Positions 1 through 11,700 are shown, numbered from the stretch's first letter. The stretch: DNA of 64,000 nt from Hemileia vastatrix (GCA_030280995.1 JASXTE010000008.1:15390212-15454211), one strand, 5' to 3'. Made by a program: numbers and translations. The notes: generated by a model from the letters alone, not told the origin.

Positions 1-97
1 GCATAATTCATAGGTGATGAATGATTAATATGATGTGTATATACAAATGTTGGTTGTTATTGGTATCCACCCAAATAGTCAACCTGGTTAAAACACC

Positions 98-271
98 ATG
101 ACAAAGAAAGAAAAAACACAAGGTCAGGCGTTCAAGCCACAGAACAGAAGATATCAAACAGAACAACGCTGGTTTGTGTTCATTGGAGATGGTACAAGAA
201 GGCCAGTGGTTTACAAATCCACCTTGCACCGTAACACTCCAGAAGTTAAGAAGAGAAAAAAAGATAAATAA
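98..271 (+). CDS. Satellite small ORF, 57-aa basic peptide (copy 1)
   Basis: ATG at 98 and TAA at 269-271 give 57 residues. The start has A at -3, and an in-frame TAA lies just upstream. The peptide starts MTKKEKTQGQ, has a central RWFVFIGDGTRRPVVY stretch, and ends in a KKRKKDK tail. It has 17 Lys/Arg against 5 Asp/Glu. I do not recognise the family. The basic tail resembles a nuclear-localisation or nucleic-acid-binding tail, which is inference. The same ORF is open in all twenty full-length copies of the right array. Against function, the few differences between copies are mostly amino-acid changing, so purifying selection is not evident, and a longer ORF overlaps on the other strand. Confidence 0.4.
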   Translation: MTKKEKTQGQAFKPQNRRYQTEQRWFVFIGDGTRRPVVYKSTLHRNTPEVKKRKKDK

Positions 272-977
272 ATATAAAAAGTTAATATAAGATTGAAAAA
301 AATTAAATATATATAAATATAGAAAATAAAAAACTTAAAGTGGTTCCCACTGCACTCAAAAACAGGGGGGGCTTGTATGCAAATCTGAATAGTCTACTGA
401 ATCAGAAAAAATTCAGTAGATTCAAGGAGTTGCATACAAGTTCCCTCTGTTTTTTTTATACAGCTTTTGAAATTGAATTTCACAAACACAAAAAAGAAAA
501 GAAAAACAAAATTCATCATGAAAACCACATTGAAATAAAAGGCCATTTGTACTAGGATTATGCTTCTATTCTATTCACTTGTGTTCCAATGCAAATGCTT
601 TATTCAAAAAATATGATGACCATTTCAATTTCTCAACAATCATCAAAGTATATGGTTTAAATATTTATATGATGCAGAAAAACAACTAAGCTGTTATGAT
701 GTACTTGAGTGTCAATGAATTTTTTTTGTTTGAAGATATACTTCCATATTTCAATTATTCAATGTTCCCCTTGATGTAATTTTTCATATCTAATAGTAGA
801 GTTTCCCAAATCCTCATTTTACAGGTTTATCAACTGAAATACTCTTCCTTCATATTAAATGTTTGGTCATTTCTTTGATTTATTCTGATTATCAACTCAT
901 GTTGCTTATTTAATGTGATTTTTTATTGAATATTCTCACCATGTGGTCTTCCAACATCTGGGTTGGCCTTTGTTGTG

Positions 978-1118
978 ATGTTGCCACAGAACAGAAGATA
1001 TCAAACAGAACAACGCTGGTTTGTGTTCATTGGAGATGGTACAAGAAGGCCAGTGGTTTACAAAACCACCTTGCACCGTAACACTCCAGAAGTTAAGAAG
1101 AGAAAAAAAGATAAATAA
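978..1118 (+). CDS. Truncated satellite small ORF in short monomer, 46 aa
   Basis: The 850-bp deletion removes the first 13 codons of the satellite small ORF. The junction places an in-frame ATG TTG directly before the surviving codons (PQNRRYQTEQ onward), so an N-terminally shortened 46-residue basic ORF remains open. Equivalent ORFs lie at 1825-1965 and 2672-2812. The 2672 copy has one Arg-to-Pro change near the C-terminus. No evidence of expression can be seen in the sequence. The in-frame start may be chance. Confidence 0.25.
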   Translation: MLPQNRRYQTEQRWFVFIGDGTRRPVVYKTTLHRNTPEVKKRKKDK

Positions 1119-1209
1119 ATATAAAAAGTTAATATAAGATTGAAAAAAAATAAATATATATAAATATAGAAAATAAAAAACTTAAAGTGGTTCCCACTGC
1201 ACTCAAAAA

Positions 1210-1296
1210 CAGGGGGGGCTTGTATGCAAATCTGAAGTGTCTACTGAATCAGAAAAAATTCAGTAGATTCAAGGAGTTGCATACAAGTTCCCTCTG
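1210..1296. repeat. 87-bp imperfect inverted repeat inside each satellite monomer
   Basis: The outer arms are CTTGTATGCAA and TTGCATACAAG, and the inner arms TCTACTGAAT and ATTCAGTAGA. The inner loop is about 8 nt. The flanks are CAGGGGGGG on the left and TTCCCTCTG on the right, so the ends are CAG...CTG. One copy occurs in every monomer of both arrays, for example at about 363-449, 2057-2143 and 31697-31783. It could be a tiny foldback or MITE-like relic fixed in the satellite before amplification, or simply a structural element of the monomer. Confidence 0.7.
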
Positions 1297-3232
1297 TTTT
1301 TTTAATACAGCTTTTGAAATTGAATTTCACAAACACAAAAAAGAAAAGAAAAACAAAATTCATCATGAAAACCACATTGAAATAAAAGGCCATTTGTACT
1401 AGGATTATGCTTCTATTCTATTCACTTGTGTTCCAATGCAAATGCTTTATTCAAAAAATATGATGACCTTTTCAATTTCTCAACAATCATCAAAGTATAT
1501 GGTTTAAATATTTATATGATGCAGAAAAACAACTAAGCTGTTATGATGTACTTGAGTCTCAATGAATTTTTTTTGTTTGAAGATATACTTCCATATTTCA
1601 ATTATTCAATGTTCCCCTTGATGTAATTTTTCATATCTAATAGTAGAGTTTCCCAAATCCTCATTTTACAGGTTTATCAACTGAAATACTCTTCCTTCAT
1701 ATTAAATGTTTGGTCATTTCTTTGATTTATTCTGATTATCAACTCATGTTGCTTATTTAATGTGATTTTTTATTGAATATTCTCACCATGTGGTCTTCCA
1801 ACATCTGGGTTGGCCTTTGTTGTGATGTTGCCACAGAACAGAAGATATCAAACAGAACAACGCTGGTTTGTGTTCATTGGAGATGGTACAAGAAGGCCAG
1901 TGGTTTACAAAACCACCTTGCACCGTAACACTCCAGAAGTTAAGAAGAGAAAAAAAGATAAATAAATATAAAAAGTTAATATAAGATTTAAAAAAAATAA
2001 ATATATATAAATATAGAAAATAAAAAACTTAAAGTGGTTCCCACTGCACTCAAAAACAGGGGGGGCTTGTATGCAAATCTGAAGTGTCTACTGAATCAGA
2101 AAAAATTCAGTAGATTCAAGGAGTTGCATACAAGTTCCCTCTGTTTTTTTAATACAGCTTTTGAAATTGAATTTCACAAACACAAAAAAGAAAAGAAAAA
2201 CAAAATTCATCATGAAAACCACATTGAAATAAAAGGCCATTTGTACTAGGATTATGCTTCTATTCTATTCACTTGTGTTCCAATGCAAATGCTTTATTCA
2301 AAAAATATGATGACCATTTCAATTTCTCAACAATCATCAAAGTATATGGTTTAAATATTTATATGATGCAGAAAAACAACTAAGCTGTTATGATGTACTT
2401 GAGTCTCAATGAATTTTTTTTGTTTGAAGATCTACTTCCATATTTCAATTATTCAATGTTCCCCTTGATGTAATTTTTCATATCTAATAGTAGAGTTTCC
2501 CAAATCCTCATTTTACAGGTTTATCAACTGAAATACTCTTCCTTCATATTAAATGTTTGGTCATTTCTTTGATTTATTCTGATTATCAACTCATGTTGCT
2601 TATTTAATGTGATTTTTTATTGAATATTCTCACCATGTGGTCTTCCAACATCTGGGTTGGCCTTTGTTGTGATGTTGCCACAGAACAGAAGATATCAAAC
2701 AGAACAACGCTGGTTTGTGTTCATTGGAGATGGTACAAGAAGGCCAGTGGTTTACAAAACCACCTTGCACCCTAACACTCCAGAAGTTAAGAAGAGAAAA
2801 AAAGATAAATAAATATAAAAAGTTAATATAAGATTGAAAAAAAATAAATATATATAAATATAGAAAATAAAAAACTTAAAGTGGTTCCCACTGCACTCAA
2901 AAACAGGGGGGGCTTGTATGCAAATCTGAAGTGTCTACTGAATCAGAAAAAATTCAGTAGATTCAAGGAGTTGCATACAAGTTCCCTCTGTTTTTTTAAT
3001 ACAGCTTTTGAAATTGAATTTCACAAACACAAAAAAGAAAAGAAAAACAAAATTCATCATGAAAACCACATTGAAATAAAAGGCCATTTGTACTAGGATT
3101 ATGCTTCTATTCTATTCACTTGTGTTCCAATGCAAATGCTTTATTCAAAAAATATGATGACCTTTTCAATTTCTCAACAATCATCAAAGTATATGGTTTA
3201 AATATTTATATGATGCAGAAAAACAACTAAGC

Positions 3233-3235
3233 TGT
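3233..3235. repeat. Left target-site duplication (TGT)
   Basis: The satellite reads AAGCTGTTATGATG when uninterrupted (for example around 1540 or 32030). Here AAGCTGT is followed by the element, and TGTTATGATG resumes at 30329. The duplicated bases are TGT. A 3-bp duplication is usual for CACTA-type elements. Confidence 0.93.
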
Positions 3236-3275
3236 CACCACAGAAAATTTGGGGGGGTATTGCTAGCAATACCCC
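3236..3275 (+). repeat. Left terminal inverted repeat with internal palindrome
   Basis: It begins CACCACAGAAAATTT, then a run of seven G. It contains the perfect 22-bp palindrome at 3254-3275 (core GGGTATTGCTAGCAATACCC). It matches the reverse complement of 30289-30328 with two mismatches in the A/T tract. The palindrome means each end can fold on itself as well as pair with the other end. Confidence 0.93.
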
Positions 3276-4130
3276 TCATTTAAAAATGTTGGGAAGTGGT
3301 TGGAAAGCTGTTGGAAGGCTGTTGGGAGTTCATTGTGAAACCAGATTTAAATTAATTGGACAAAGATTTGGTAATCAGTTAGACCTAGGTTCAACCAAAC
3401 TCAATCACAGGTTTCTTGGAGCTTGGTGATTACTTTGATTTTGAGCTGAGCACAGATTGAGCAAAGCTTGAACATATCATTTAACATATCATAATATTCA
3501 CTTTCCCATCTTGTGGAAAGCAAAATTTGATATTCGTTCTAAGAATATCTACATATATTTTCTTGCCAAGTTGGTAACAGAAGGTTAAACTGTAGTATCT
3601 CAATTATTACACTAGACTACATAGATATTTGATAAAACATACAATTCAAATCAATTTTAATATTATTGAGATCACCATAAGTGTCTTTCCAAAGACTTAC
3701 AAAAAGTATGTTAGTATCAAGATATCGTTCTAGGTAGTAGTTTCAATTTGGATTTTGAACTGACATCTAAAGCATTTTACTATTAGACAGAAACATAAAT
3801 AAGTGTAATAAGAGTGAAATTATTCTATTTTGTGATTATAATGTAACAATAATGCACATTTTTATTGAGAAAATTTTTCTTCCTCCACAAACCAAAATTT
3901 ACTCTATAGGCTCAAGATTTATTTTTAAGACATATTATTCATTTCAGTTATCATTGATTTACTTCCAATATTTATTAAAAAGATAATAATAATACATGTG
4001 AAAGAATTATGAGCTTAGCATAGCATATGCTAAAAAGTTATTTTGTCGTTTTATTCAAAACTGATTCTTCATTTTTTGCTTCAATTCATCTTTTAACAAC
4101 CACTATCTTCAGATACTATTCTTACTTAAT
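3276..4130. other. Left subterminal non-coding region
   Basis: No ORF is supported here. Just inside the left end there are short direct repeats of the type GCTGTTGGAA (about 3306-3330). At 3451-3462 the 12-mer CACAGATTGAGC also occurs inverted near the right end (30178-30189). CACTA elements commonly carry subterminal repeats bound by their transposition proteins, so these could be such sites (inference). The last part may hold the 5' untranslated region of the SNF2 gene. Confidence 0.45.
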
Positions 4131-6559
4131 ATGTCAAGTCTCAGATGTGTTGGACAGTTCTCAATAACAATTGATCAAATTTATATGAATGTAATTTCAA
4201 GATTTCAAAACTCACCGACCCCCACAATTTTACAGCGAGGCCATTCGAATGTTCATATTTTTGGACTATTTGAAGAAAGAAAACCAACCCTTGTTGGTAA
4301 TCTTTCTCAAGTGCAGAGTCAGCACATTGGACCACTATTGGGTGACATTGGCTCTGGATCTCACCATTTAAACCAAAGAAGTGCCTTGAATCCTATGAAG
4401 CCTTTCTATTTTCATGCTTACTTGGTTCCAGTTTTTGGTAATCAGTATCAACTTTGGGGATGCCTCTTTTCTTCAAGTACACTAATCAGTCTTGCTAAAG
4501 AAGCATTTTCTTCTGCACAAATCGATTTATGTCCAATCCTGAACTACGACTCCACTATCTTTTTTAATATCCCGCATGTAATTTTTGAAGGCTCTTTCCA
4601 AATATCTCAGAGTACTCAAGATTGGAAAGCTGATCAACTTATCCGAGGAATCAAAACAGTTCTCAAAACACATCAACTTCAAGCAATAAATTTTATGATT
4701 GACAATGAACGAATGTTAAAGGAAAAGTTGGATATCATGTGGAGGCACCAGGACAACCATTGGCTTAGAACTGGATTCGATGACTATAAAGATCAGTTTC
4801 CTAACAATTAATTGCCGCCTGAAGGAAACGGGTCAATACTTGCTGATGATATGGGTTTGGGAAAGACACTTTCAACTCTTTCTCTTATAAGTGCAACTCA
4901 AGGTGAAGCAAGACAATTCCAGGTATCAGAAAATCAAGAAGGTATTAATCGGAGTTCAGCCACACTGATTATATGCCCCCTGGCAACACTATCGAATTGG
5001 ATCAATGAAATAAGTGTGCACTTTGAAGATAATGCACTTCCTTTCAAGGTTCTTTATGGGAAGGATTGTCAAAATACTAATGTCAATGAGCTACAGGACA
5101 CTGCTATTGTTTTAACGACCTATGAAATAGCTAGCCCAACGATGTCAAAAAATCAAAGCCAAAAAAAGATACCGGTGACTCAAATGCTCTTTTGGTATAG
5201 AGTTGTTTTAGATGAAGCTCAGTTAGTGCCCATTTCTATATCTAAAACTTAAAACTTAATTTTTATTATCAATTTTTATAAATATTCTTTTAGTTACATT
5301 AAAAATCCTTACTCGCAGAGGGCTCAAACAATATTTGACTTGGAATCCCAACACCGACTATGCTTGACTAGAACTCCACTTCAGAACAGGCCCACTGACC
5401 TTCAAAGTCTCATATTTTTTCTTAGAATCGAAAAGTGGCAAGAAGACTGGTTATGGAAGAATTTCCTTTTTCCAGGTTTGCAAAAAGGAAAGGCTAATTC
5501 TATTAAATCAATCAATCACTTAATGAAAGTCATAAGCCTACGTAGAACAAAGGATGCAATTTTGTCTCTTCCAAAAAAGATTCAAAGGGGGATATCGGTT
5601 CAATTAGCAGATCCATGGAGGTCTAAACTTGATGTGCTTCAAGAAGGATTCACTGAGCGATATGGGCCCTCCAGAAGCACTGACTTCCCTTGGGACTCAT
5701 CTGAGTTTCTAAGAGAGCTGATGATTTTAAGAAAATTCTGCAACCATCCAATCTACGAAAATCTGGATGAAACTCCAACTTTTGATTTCACCTGGCAGCA
5801 TTCCGCAAAGATTTGTCATCTTATAGGCCACTTAAAAAACTTTTTGTCTGGTGAAAGGGATATAAATTTTCCAAAAGCTGTTATATTCTCCAACTTTGCA
5901 GACTTTTTGCAGATGTAAGTGATTCTATAATGAATTGTTTTACAAAATTGTGTTGGCTTATTAAAAACAATTTTCTAATATTTCAAAATAGAATAAAAAT
6001 GGCTTTAGATGACCACAATATTAGGTATACCCAGCTTACGGGTGAACTCAGCCGGACAAAGCGAGACAAAAATATGCATGAATTCCATTTTAATAAAAAT
6101 TGCCAAGTTTTGGTTGGAACGATTCAGGCTGCAGGAGTGGGTATAGATCTCAGGTGTGCTCAAAATGTATATATAATGGTGAGCTCAATGTCTTTTATTT
6201 CATATTAAGAACAAAAATATTAAATTTTTTATATGTTCAATGTTGAAATAGGAGCCAAATTGGAATCCAGCAGTTGAGCAACAGGCTGTTGATCGGCTGT
6301 ATAGAATGGGGCAGCAAAATGAAGTAAATGTTTTGAATTATTTTGTACAAGGAAGTATAGAATTCAGCATGTATAAGATTCAAAGGAAAAAAATGGAGCT
6401 AACAATGTAAGCCAAATTTCATTTCTATAAATTTTAATGATAATAGTAATCATTAAAATTATGTTTTTGTTTTCAAGGCTAAGTGTCCCAAACAGTGGAA
6501 ATGAGGAGTATGAGTGTGCAAACCTATTATTAAGGGAGTTTGTCAATCACTCACATTAG
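4131..6559 (+). pseudogene. SNF2-family ATPase (HLTF/Rad5-like, no RING), broken by in-frame stop
   Basis: Five exons are inferred: 4131-5221, 5294-5914, 5992-6178, 6252-6406 and 6478-6559. They total 2,136 bp (711 codons), with introns of 72, 77, 73 and 71 bp. Visible helicase motifs are Q (LKTHQLQAINFM), I (ILADDMGLGKT), Ia (CPLATLSNW), DEAH restored only by splicing intron 1 (DEAHYIKNP), III (CLTRTPLQN), V (TIQAAGVGIDL) and VI (AVDRLYRMGQ). SNF2 proteins are ATP-driven DNA translocases that remodel chromatin or repair intermediates. No RING cysteines separate the two lobes, unlike Rad5/HLTF. A stretch around residues 50-67 (LVGNLSQVQSQHIGPLL) faintly recalls a HIRAN domain. The in-frame TAA at 4809-4811 falls between motif Q and motif I. 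Motif III has Arg where Gly is near-universal. This copy is therefore probably inactive. The start at 4131 is the first ATG of the open frame. Confidence 0.82.
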
Positions 6560-7691
6560 AGGAACAAAGAATTTCAAGGAGAGCAGGTAAATTTATGGGA
6601 TTTTGAGGATTTAAAAGTCTGAGTTGTTGAGGATTTAGAGATGCAAGATATAAGGGAGAATAACAGTCATTCGGCAAACCCCGGGGGACATGAGAAGGAT
6701 TAAGGTTAGGGGATAATGTTGAAACCAAACTGATTCTTTTGTACAAGGCCAAGTCCTTTAGCACACTGCCAGAGTAGGTTGAATTATCTCGAATATCAAA
6801 GTGTTGTTGGTCAAGATATTGTGCAACTTTAGAAAAATCTTCAGACCTCCATTGCATTAAGATACGTCTTAACGATCCATCATTATCAATTTCGGTGTCT
6901 GAACAACATTTGATGTTTGTGAAAAGGTTGTGATAAGTTTCACAATGTGGAAGTTGTTTAAGAAGTTTAGTTCGGTTAACTGAATTCTAAGAATCTTTGT
7001 TATTTGAAATAAAGGTCATAAATAAAAACGGTTGAAAAAAAAGGGATTTTCATACTTTTTTTTTTATTCTATATTTATGCTTTCTCACTTTGATTATTTC
7101 TTGAGAGCTATGAGAATCCTTCCCAAGTCTTAATCTATCAGCATGACCTAAAAACCAACGGTGAAGAACTCCTATTTGATTTGAGAAGCTAATTTGAGTT
7201 GAGTCAATTGGATATGCAATCAAATTATTGGTTTTTAAGGCATTGTCCCAGTGTTTAATGAGAATATTTGCCAAGACCTGGTTCCATTTGTCAAACCAAT
7301 CTAGGTTCCAAGCGAAAGTTGATCCTGGGAAACCACACATGCGAAGGTGCTCAATAAAAGATTCACGGAAAATTGGTGGAAACTTTTCTGAAACTGCTGA
7401 ATTTGATTCTGGATGAGGTAGTTCAAAGGCAATGTTGCAAGAATTCATGTTGAATGATGAAAATCTGTCTAATTGCTCTTCAGTAGGGTTTTGTTTCCAT
7501 CCATTTGATTCTGGTGACATATCCAAAAGTGAACGACAAAAATTGTGTATAGATCTACAAAAGTGAGAATTGAATGGAGGCAAAGTCTCATTAAAAATTC
7601 TATTAAGTGTTCTTGTGTTTGTGGGCAGGTTTCCATGAGGAAAGTAAGAGCTACTAGGGTTCATAAATAATAAGATTAAGAAAGTGTTCAA
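6543..7691 (-). CDS. Gene C: unknown transposon-associated protein, paralogue of gene B
   Basis: Two exons on the minus strand, 7691-7056 and 6986-6543, are separated by a 69-bp intron (donor GTATGA, acceptor CTTAG). Spliced length is 1,080 bp (359 aa). Residues 120-180 hold GF...TFAW, WNQV, KHW and HRWF. The same motifs occur at matching spacing in the protein of 12545-14210. After the intron, CSDTEIDNDG and MQWRSEDFSKVAQYLDQ align with the last exon of that gene. The family is unrecognised. It appears to be a transposon-borne lineage gene, and no catalytic motif is obvious. Its last 17 bp overlap the end of the SNF2 gene on the opposite strand. The true start may be MNPSSS at residue 10, or an upstream exon may exist. 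Confidence 0.7.
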
Positions 7692-8739
7692 TTAAATTAA
7701 ACAAAGAGGAAGGATAAATTTTTGAGCTCCAAAACTTTATGATCAAAGTTGATTTAAGGAGAAATATCACAAAAATTAAGAATAAGAAATATTTCGACTT
7801 TATGGAATTATAATATGCATAAATTATATTTTTATATGCAACTTGAACTCAAAAGGAATGGTATAAAATAAAGAGAATGATTATGTGATAAAAGCAGACT
7901 CATTTAAGAAACGGATTTTTTTTTCTTTTCAAAAAATTCTTCCACAAAAATAATTTGTTAAATGTGAGGCTATGTTCATTTTTTGATTACCAAAAAATTA
8001 TTTTTGGTCCAATATGATAGTAATACATATTCTTTTGAGTAATTTTTTTCAACCTGAATAAATAGACTAGAGTGTCACTTCATCGCATTTATGTATGAAA
8101 AGTTATACAAGGTTTCAGCTTTTATGTAATTCTTTAAGGTTTACACTTTTGTAGCATCTATTATTTGAGTATTTTTGATTTTTTCTTTATAGAAAATTCT
8201 ACCTAGTACAGACCAATTTTCAAGTTGAAAGAAATATGTTTGTGATTGTTTTTTACAAAATATTAAACTTATTTTTGGGTTTAACTTTGATTTTTGGGGT
8301 AATTTTTTAAATAATTATGTTAAAAATATGGATTACTTTTCTTATAGTCCATAACTAAGAATTTTTATCAAAATCAAATAATTATAGGGTAGTTAGATAT
8401 AACTCAGAAGGCATTTGATAGAAAAATAATTAAGATGCTTGTGCGTACAACAGAATTTTTTCTATGATAGAAAATATTCTGATAAACATGCATGCATTGT
8501 TGTACAAATGCAGAGAGTATACAGAATACAAATAAAGTAGACTGCATAACTTTAAATTAATATATAATTTATCCGATTAAAAATTAAACATTTAAACTTA
8601 AATAATTTCAACACATATTCCATCATATTCTTTTGATAAAAAAATGTAGCTTATATTAGCTAGTGCCTTTCAAAAAAAGGAATACCTTCAATCGGTAACT
8701 TCGAATAGCTAACTTATTCCTACAATTATCACAATTACA
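7692..8739. other. Intergenic region between divergent gene C and transposase
   Basis: About 1.05 kb, strongly AT-rich, with no supported ORF. It lies head-to-head between gene C (minus) and the transposase (plus), so it should hold both promoters. I see no clear TATA box or repeated motif. Confidence 0.5.
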
Positions 8740-11700
8740 ATGCCTCCATTTTTTCATGTATGTCAATGTCAAGATCTTGGATGTGTCAATAGAAAGTATC
8801 AAACTTCTTCTGGGTCCTTTGAAGTTGGTATGGCTTTCAAAAGCTCTAATTCTTATGCAAAACATCAAGAGGAAAGAAATAGGAAGGCCCAGATGGTTAT
8901 TTCTTCCAACAATCCACTTAACATTGGAAGTTCCCGCTCCACAGAAACAGTAAGCTGTATATCTATAGTTCAATGTGAGAATTAAAGTCTTTATGATGTT
9001 TCAATGATTTATTACATAGGGGCAGTTGCTATTGGGGGCAGAAGTATCTTCAACAGTCTCTAGAAACTCAAATCTCGGGGAACGGTATAGCCAAATAATT
9101 ATGTGGCAGGCAGCAAAGCTTTCTCTGATTCATCATTTGAGCAAAGAAGGTTGTACTCAATTTTTGGATGAAGAAATTAAGAAGCTCAAACTTCTAGGTG
9201 ATAGTGGAATACTGGATTCTGATAGCATTGTCCGCCTGGTCCCACGCTCGATAGATACAGTTTTTAGTCGATTAAAGCTCAATCAATCATTTTTCACTAA
9301 AACATGCTGTCCTAAATGCTTTGCTCTTTATGAGTATAACTCTGAATCTCAACCATCTATACTATGTTGCAATCAACCGTTTCTTTCATCATCAAAGCGC
9401 TATTTAAAAATGTTTGGAGCAGGACAAATTGCAGTTAAATGTGATGAAAGGCTGTATTTGATGGAGGAACATCAAGAACATGTAAAATACTTATCTCTTA
9501 AAACATTTCATCACCATTCTTTTATCGACTGGCTTAAGGAAAAGATCAAACTGTTCAAATTTGAGCTTCTGATTGAGAAGAAAACCCCTGTGGCAGAACG
9601 TGTAGAGTGTGATTTGATGAAGGATGTTTGTGATGGTTCAATTTGGAAAAACTTTCCCATAACCACTCCAGCTCTGGATAGCAATGATGATGAATATACG
9701 ATAACTTCAGGCAACTTAATGTTTACTTTATATGTCGACTGGTTTAGGCCTGGTGGCAATAGGATTGGAGGTCATCAGAAGTCTGTAGGCAATATTATGA
9801 TGGTGTGTATGAACCTACCTCAAGAAGATAGATACAAAATGGAAAATCTTTTTTTGTATTCTATTATACCCGGACCAACAGAACCCACAAGTGAACAGCT
9901 TAATCACCTTCTAAAACCACTGGTTAATGATCTACAAACTCTATGGGATGGTATATTGATTGAAAAGACACATCTTTATCCACGAGGCCGGAAATTAAGA
10001 GTTGCATTGTTCTCTTTGATAGGTGACATTCCTGCAATACGAAAATTGGCTGGCTTTTCGAGTCACTCTGCAAAAATGTTCTGCTCTTTCTGTAATATCT
10101 CTAAAGATGAAATTAGTGAAAAGAATGTGGGAAATTTTTCATTACGGAATCATGAGGATCATATGTGCTGGGCAACAAAGTGGAAAAATTCTAAGTCACA
10201 TTGGGAGCGTGTATCAATTGTTCAAAATCATGGGGTACGATGGAGTGAGCTGAATAACCTTGAATATTGGCGTCCAACTGAATATTGCTCAATTGATGTT
10301 ATGCATTCACATATGCTTGGCAACCTAAAAGATCACAGTCTAAGCTATTTTCAAATCCAAAATGCAGCAAAAGATCTAGAAAGAAAGCTGGAAAAGGATA
10401 AAAATTGGCATGTAAGAGAAGAAGATGATGATTTCTTTTCTGATACTTCACTGCACAAACATTCGAAAAAACGTAGAAGTAGCTTAAGCACCACGAATAA
10501 TGATGATGATGATACAGGACACACGAGACAGCACAAGCGGCAAAGACGTACGAGTTCAAGACAGTCATCAAGTCATCATGGACTAGATAATGAAGGATTG
10601 GGAACAAATCGATCAAGAAGCCAGAGTAGGTCATCCAGCTCCAAATTTATTCCTCCATATAGCGATGTGGCCTCAGTACAGTCTCAAAGCAGTGACAGTA
10701 GGAATTCATTGTATAACTTAAGGCAAAGAAGCATTAGCATATCACAGAGTGAAGGATCTCACTCATCAAATGAGACAGCTAGAGATGAAGAAAATAAAAG
10801 GAAAGGTAAGGAGAAAGAAAATGAAGGTAGTAGTAATCCACGAATCACAGCAGCAGAGCTACAGGTTGTATGGAAGATGATTGATCAAGTAAGAAGACCT
10901 TCCTGGCTAACACGAGTTCCAAAATCAGTAGGATCTAAAAAGGCAGGATCCCTCAAGGCAGCAGAATGGCACATGCTGTATACTCTCTACTTCCCTTTGT
11001 CACTTATACCCCTTTGGTTTGAAAAATTTAAAGAATCTGAATCTTCAGCTTCCTCAGCTGATAAACCAAGAGAATATTATCTTCTCAAGTCACTTGTAAC
11101 ATTATGCTCGATCACCAATTTTTTGACATTAAAAAATATACAGACTAATGAGCTTAAAGATCTAGATCAATTTCTGTTAGAGTATCGTGAGTGCCTTGAA
11201 GAGGGTTGGAAGAATATTAATGCAAAGCCAAATCTGCATATCACTCAACATTATCCTGAAATGATAAAGCGTCTTGGTCCACCATCAGGTACAGCTACTT
11301 GGTCTGGAGAGCGGGTGAATCATATATTATCTGAAATTCCAAACAATCACCATCCACATATGTAATGTTTGTAAGAAATGATTTAAAAACTCAGCTGTGC
11401 TAATTTATTAATATTTACCACAGGAGAGATACTGCTAACAATGCTCAAACATTGGTATCGGAAGTCTAGGGTATTAGATCTTGGTGAAGCTGAAGATAAT
11501 GATCAATGTGAGACTAAAAAAATCCATATTGATCTCGATAAACAAAACAAATGGATCCATCTAAGTATGGCATTATTTACTAAATGGGTAAGGGCACGAA
11601 TGGGAAAAGAAACTTCAAGACGGGCTTTGACACCATCGGAGAAAAGTGGGGATCGGGTAGTTGAAAATGTAGCAAGCATATTGATACATGGAAAGAGGTT

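Larger units (their letters stand above)
1..3235. repeat. Left satellite array, mostly 847-bp short monomers
   Basis: Tandem repeat with an exact 847-bp period. Bases 1-982 come from a monomer that enters the window as the full-length type, because its start matches 31334 onward. Units at 983-1829 and 1830-2676 are complete short monomers. The unit starting at 2677 is cut at 3235 by the transposon. Each short unit equals the 1,697-bp monomer minus 850 bp. The novel junction reads GATGTT|GCCACAG and lies at 982/983, 1829/1830 and 2676/2677. It shows no microhomology. Copies differ by only a few substitutions, so the short form arose once and was then amplified. Confidence 0.95.

Noticed and set aside
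120..140. Pol III B-box-like GCGTTCAAGCC in the monomer
   Set aside because: No convincing A box or cloverleaf at suitable distance, so no tRNA or SINE head is called.
8..229. 73-codon minus-strand ORF repeated in each monomer
   Set aside because: Lies opposite the 57-codon basic ORF, is Cys/Leu/His-rich without a recognisable domain, and is best read as its shadow.
340..555. 71-codon plus-strand ORF in each monomer
   Set aside because: Starts from a non-ATG codon, runs through the 87-bp inverted repeat and an A-rich tract, and its end is low-complexity. It is conserved only because the satellite is homogenised.
983..1829. 847-bp unit as a spliced (retrocopied) form of the 1,697-bp monomer
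   Set aside because: The junction keeps GTTG at the break and does not fit a GT-AG intron removal; a plain deletion explains it.
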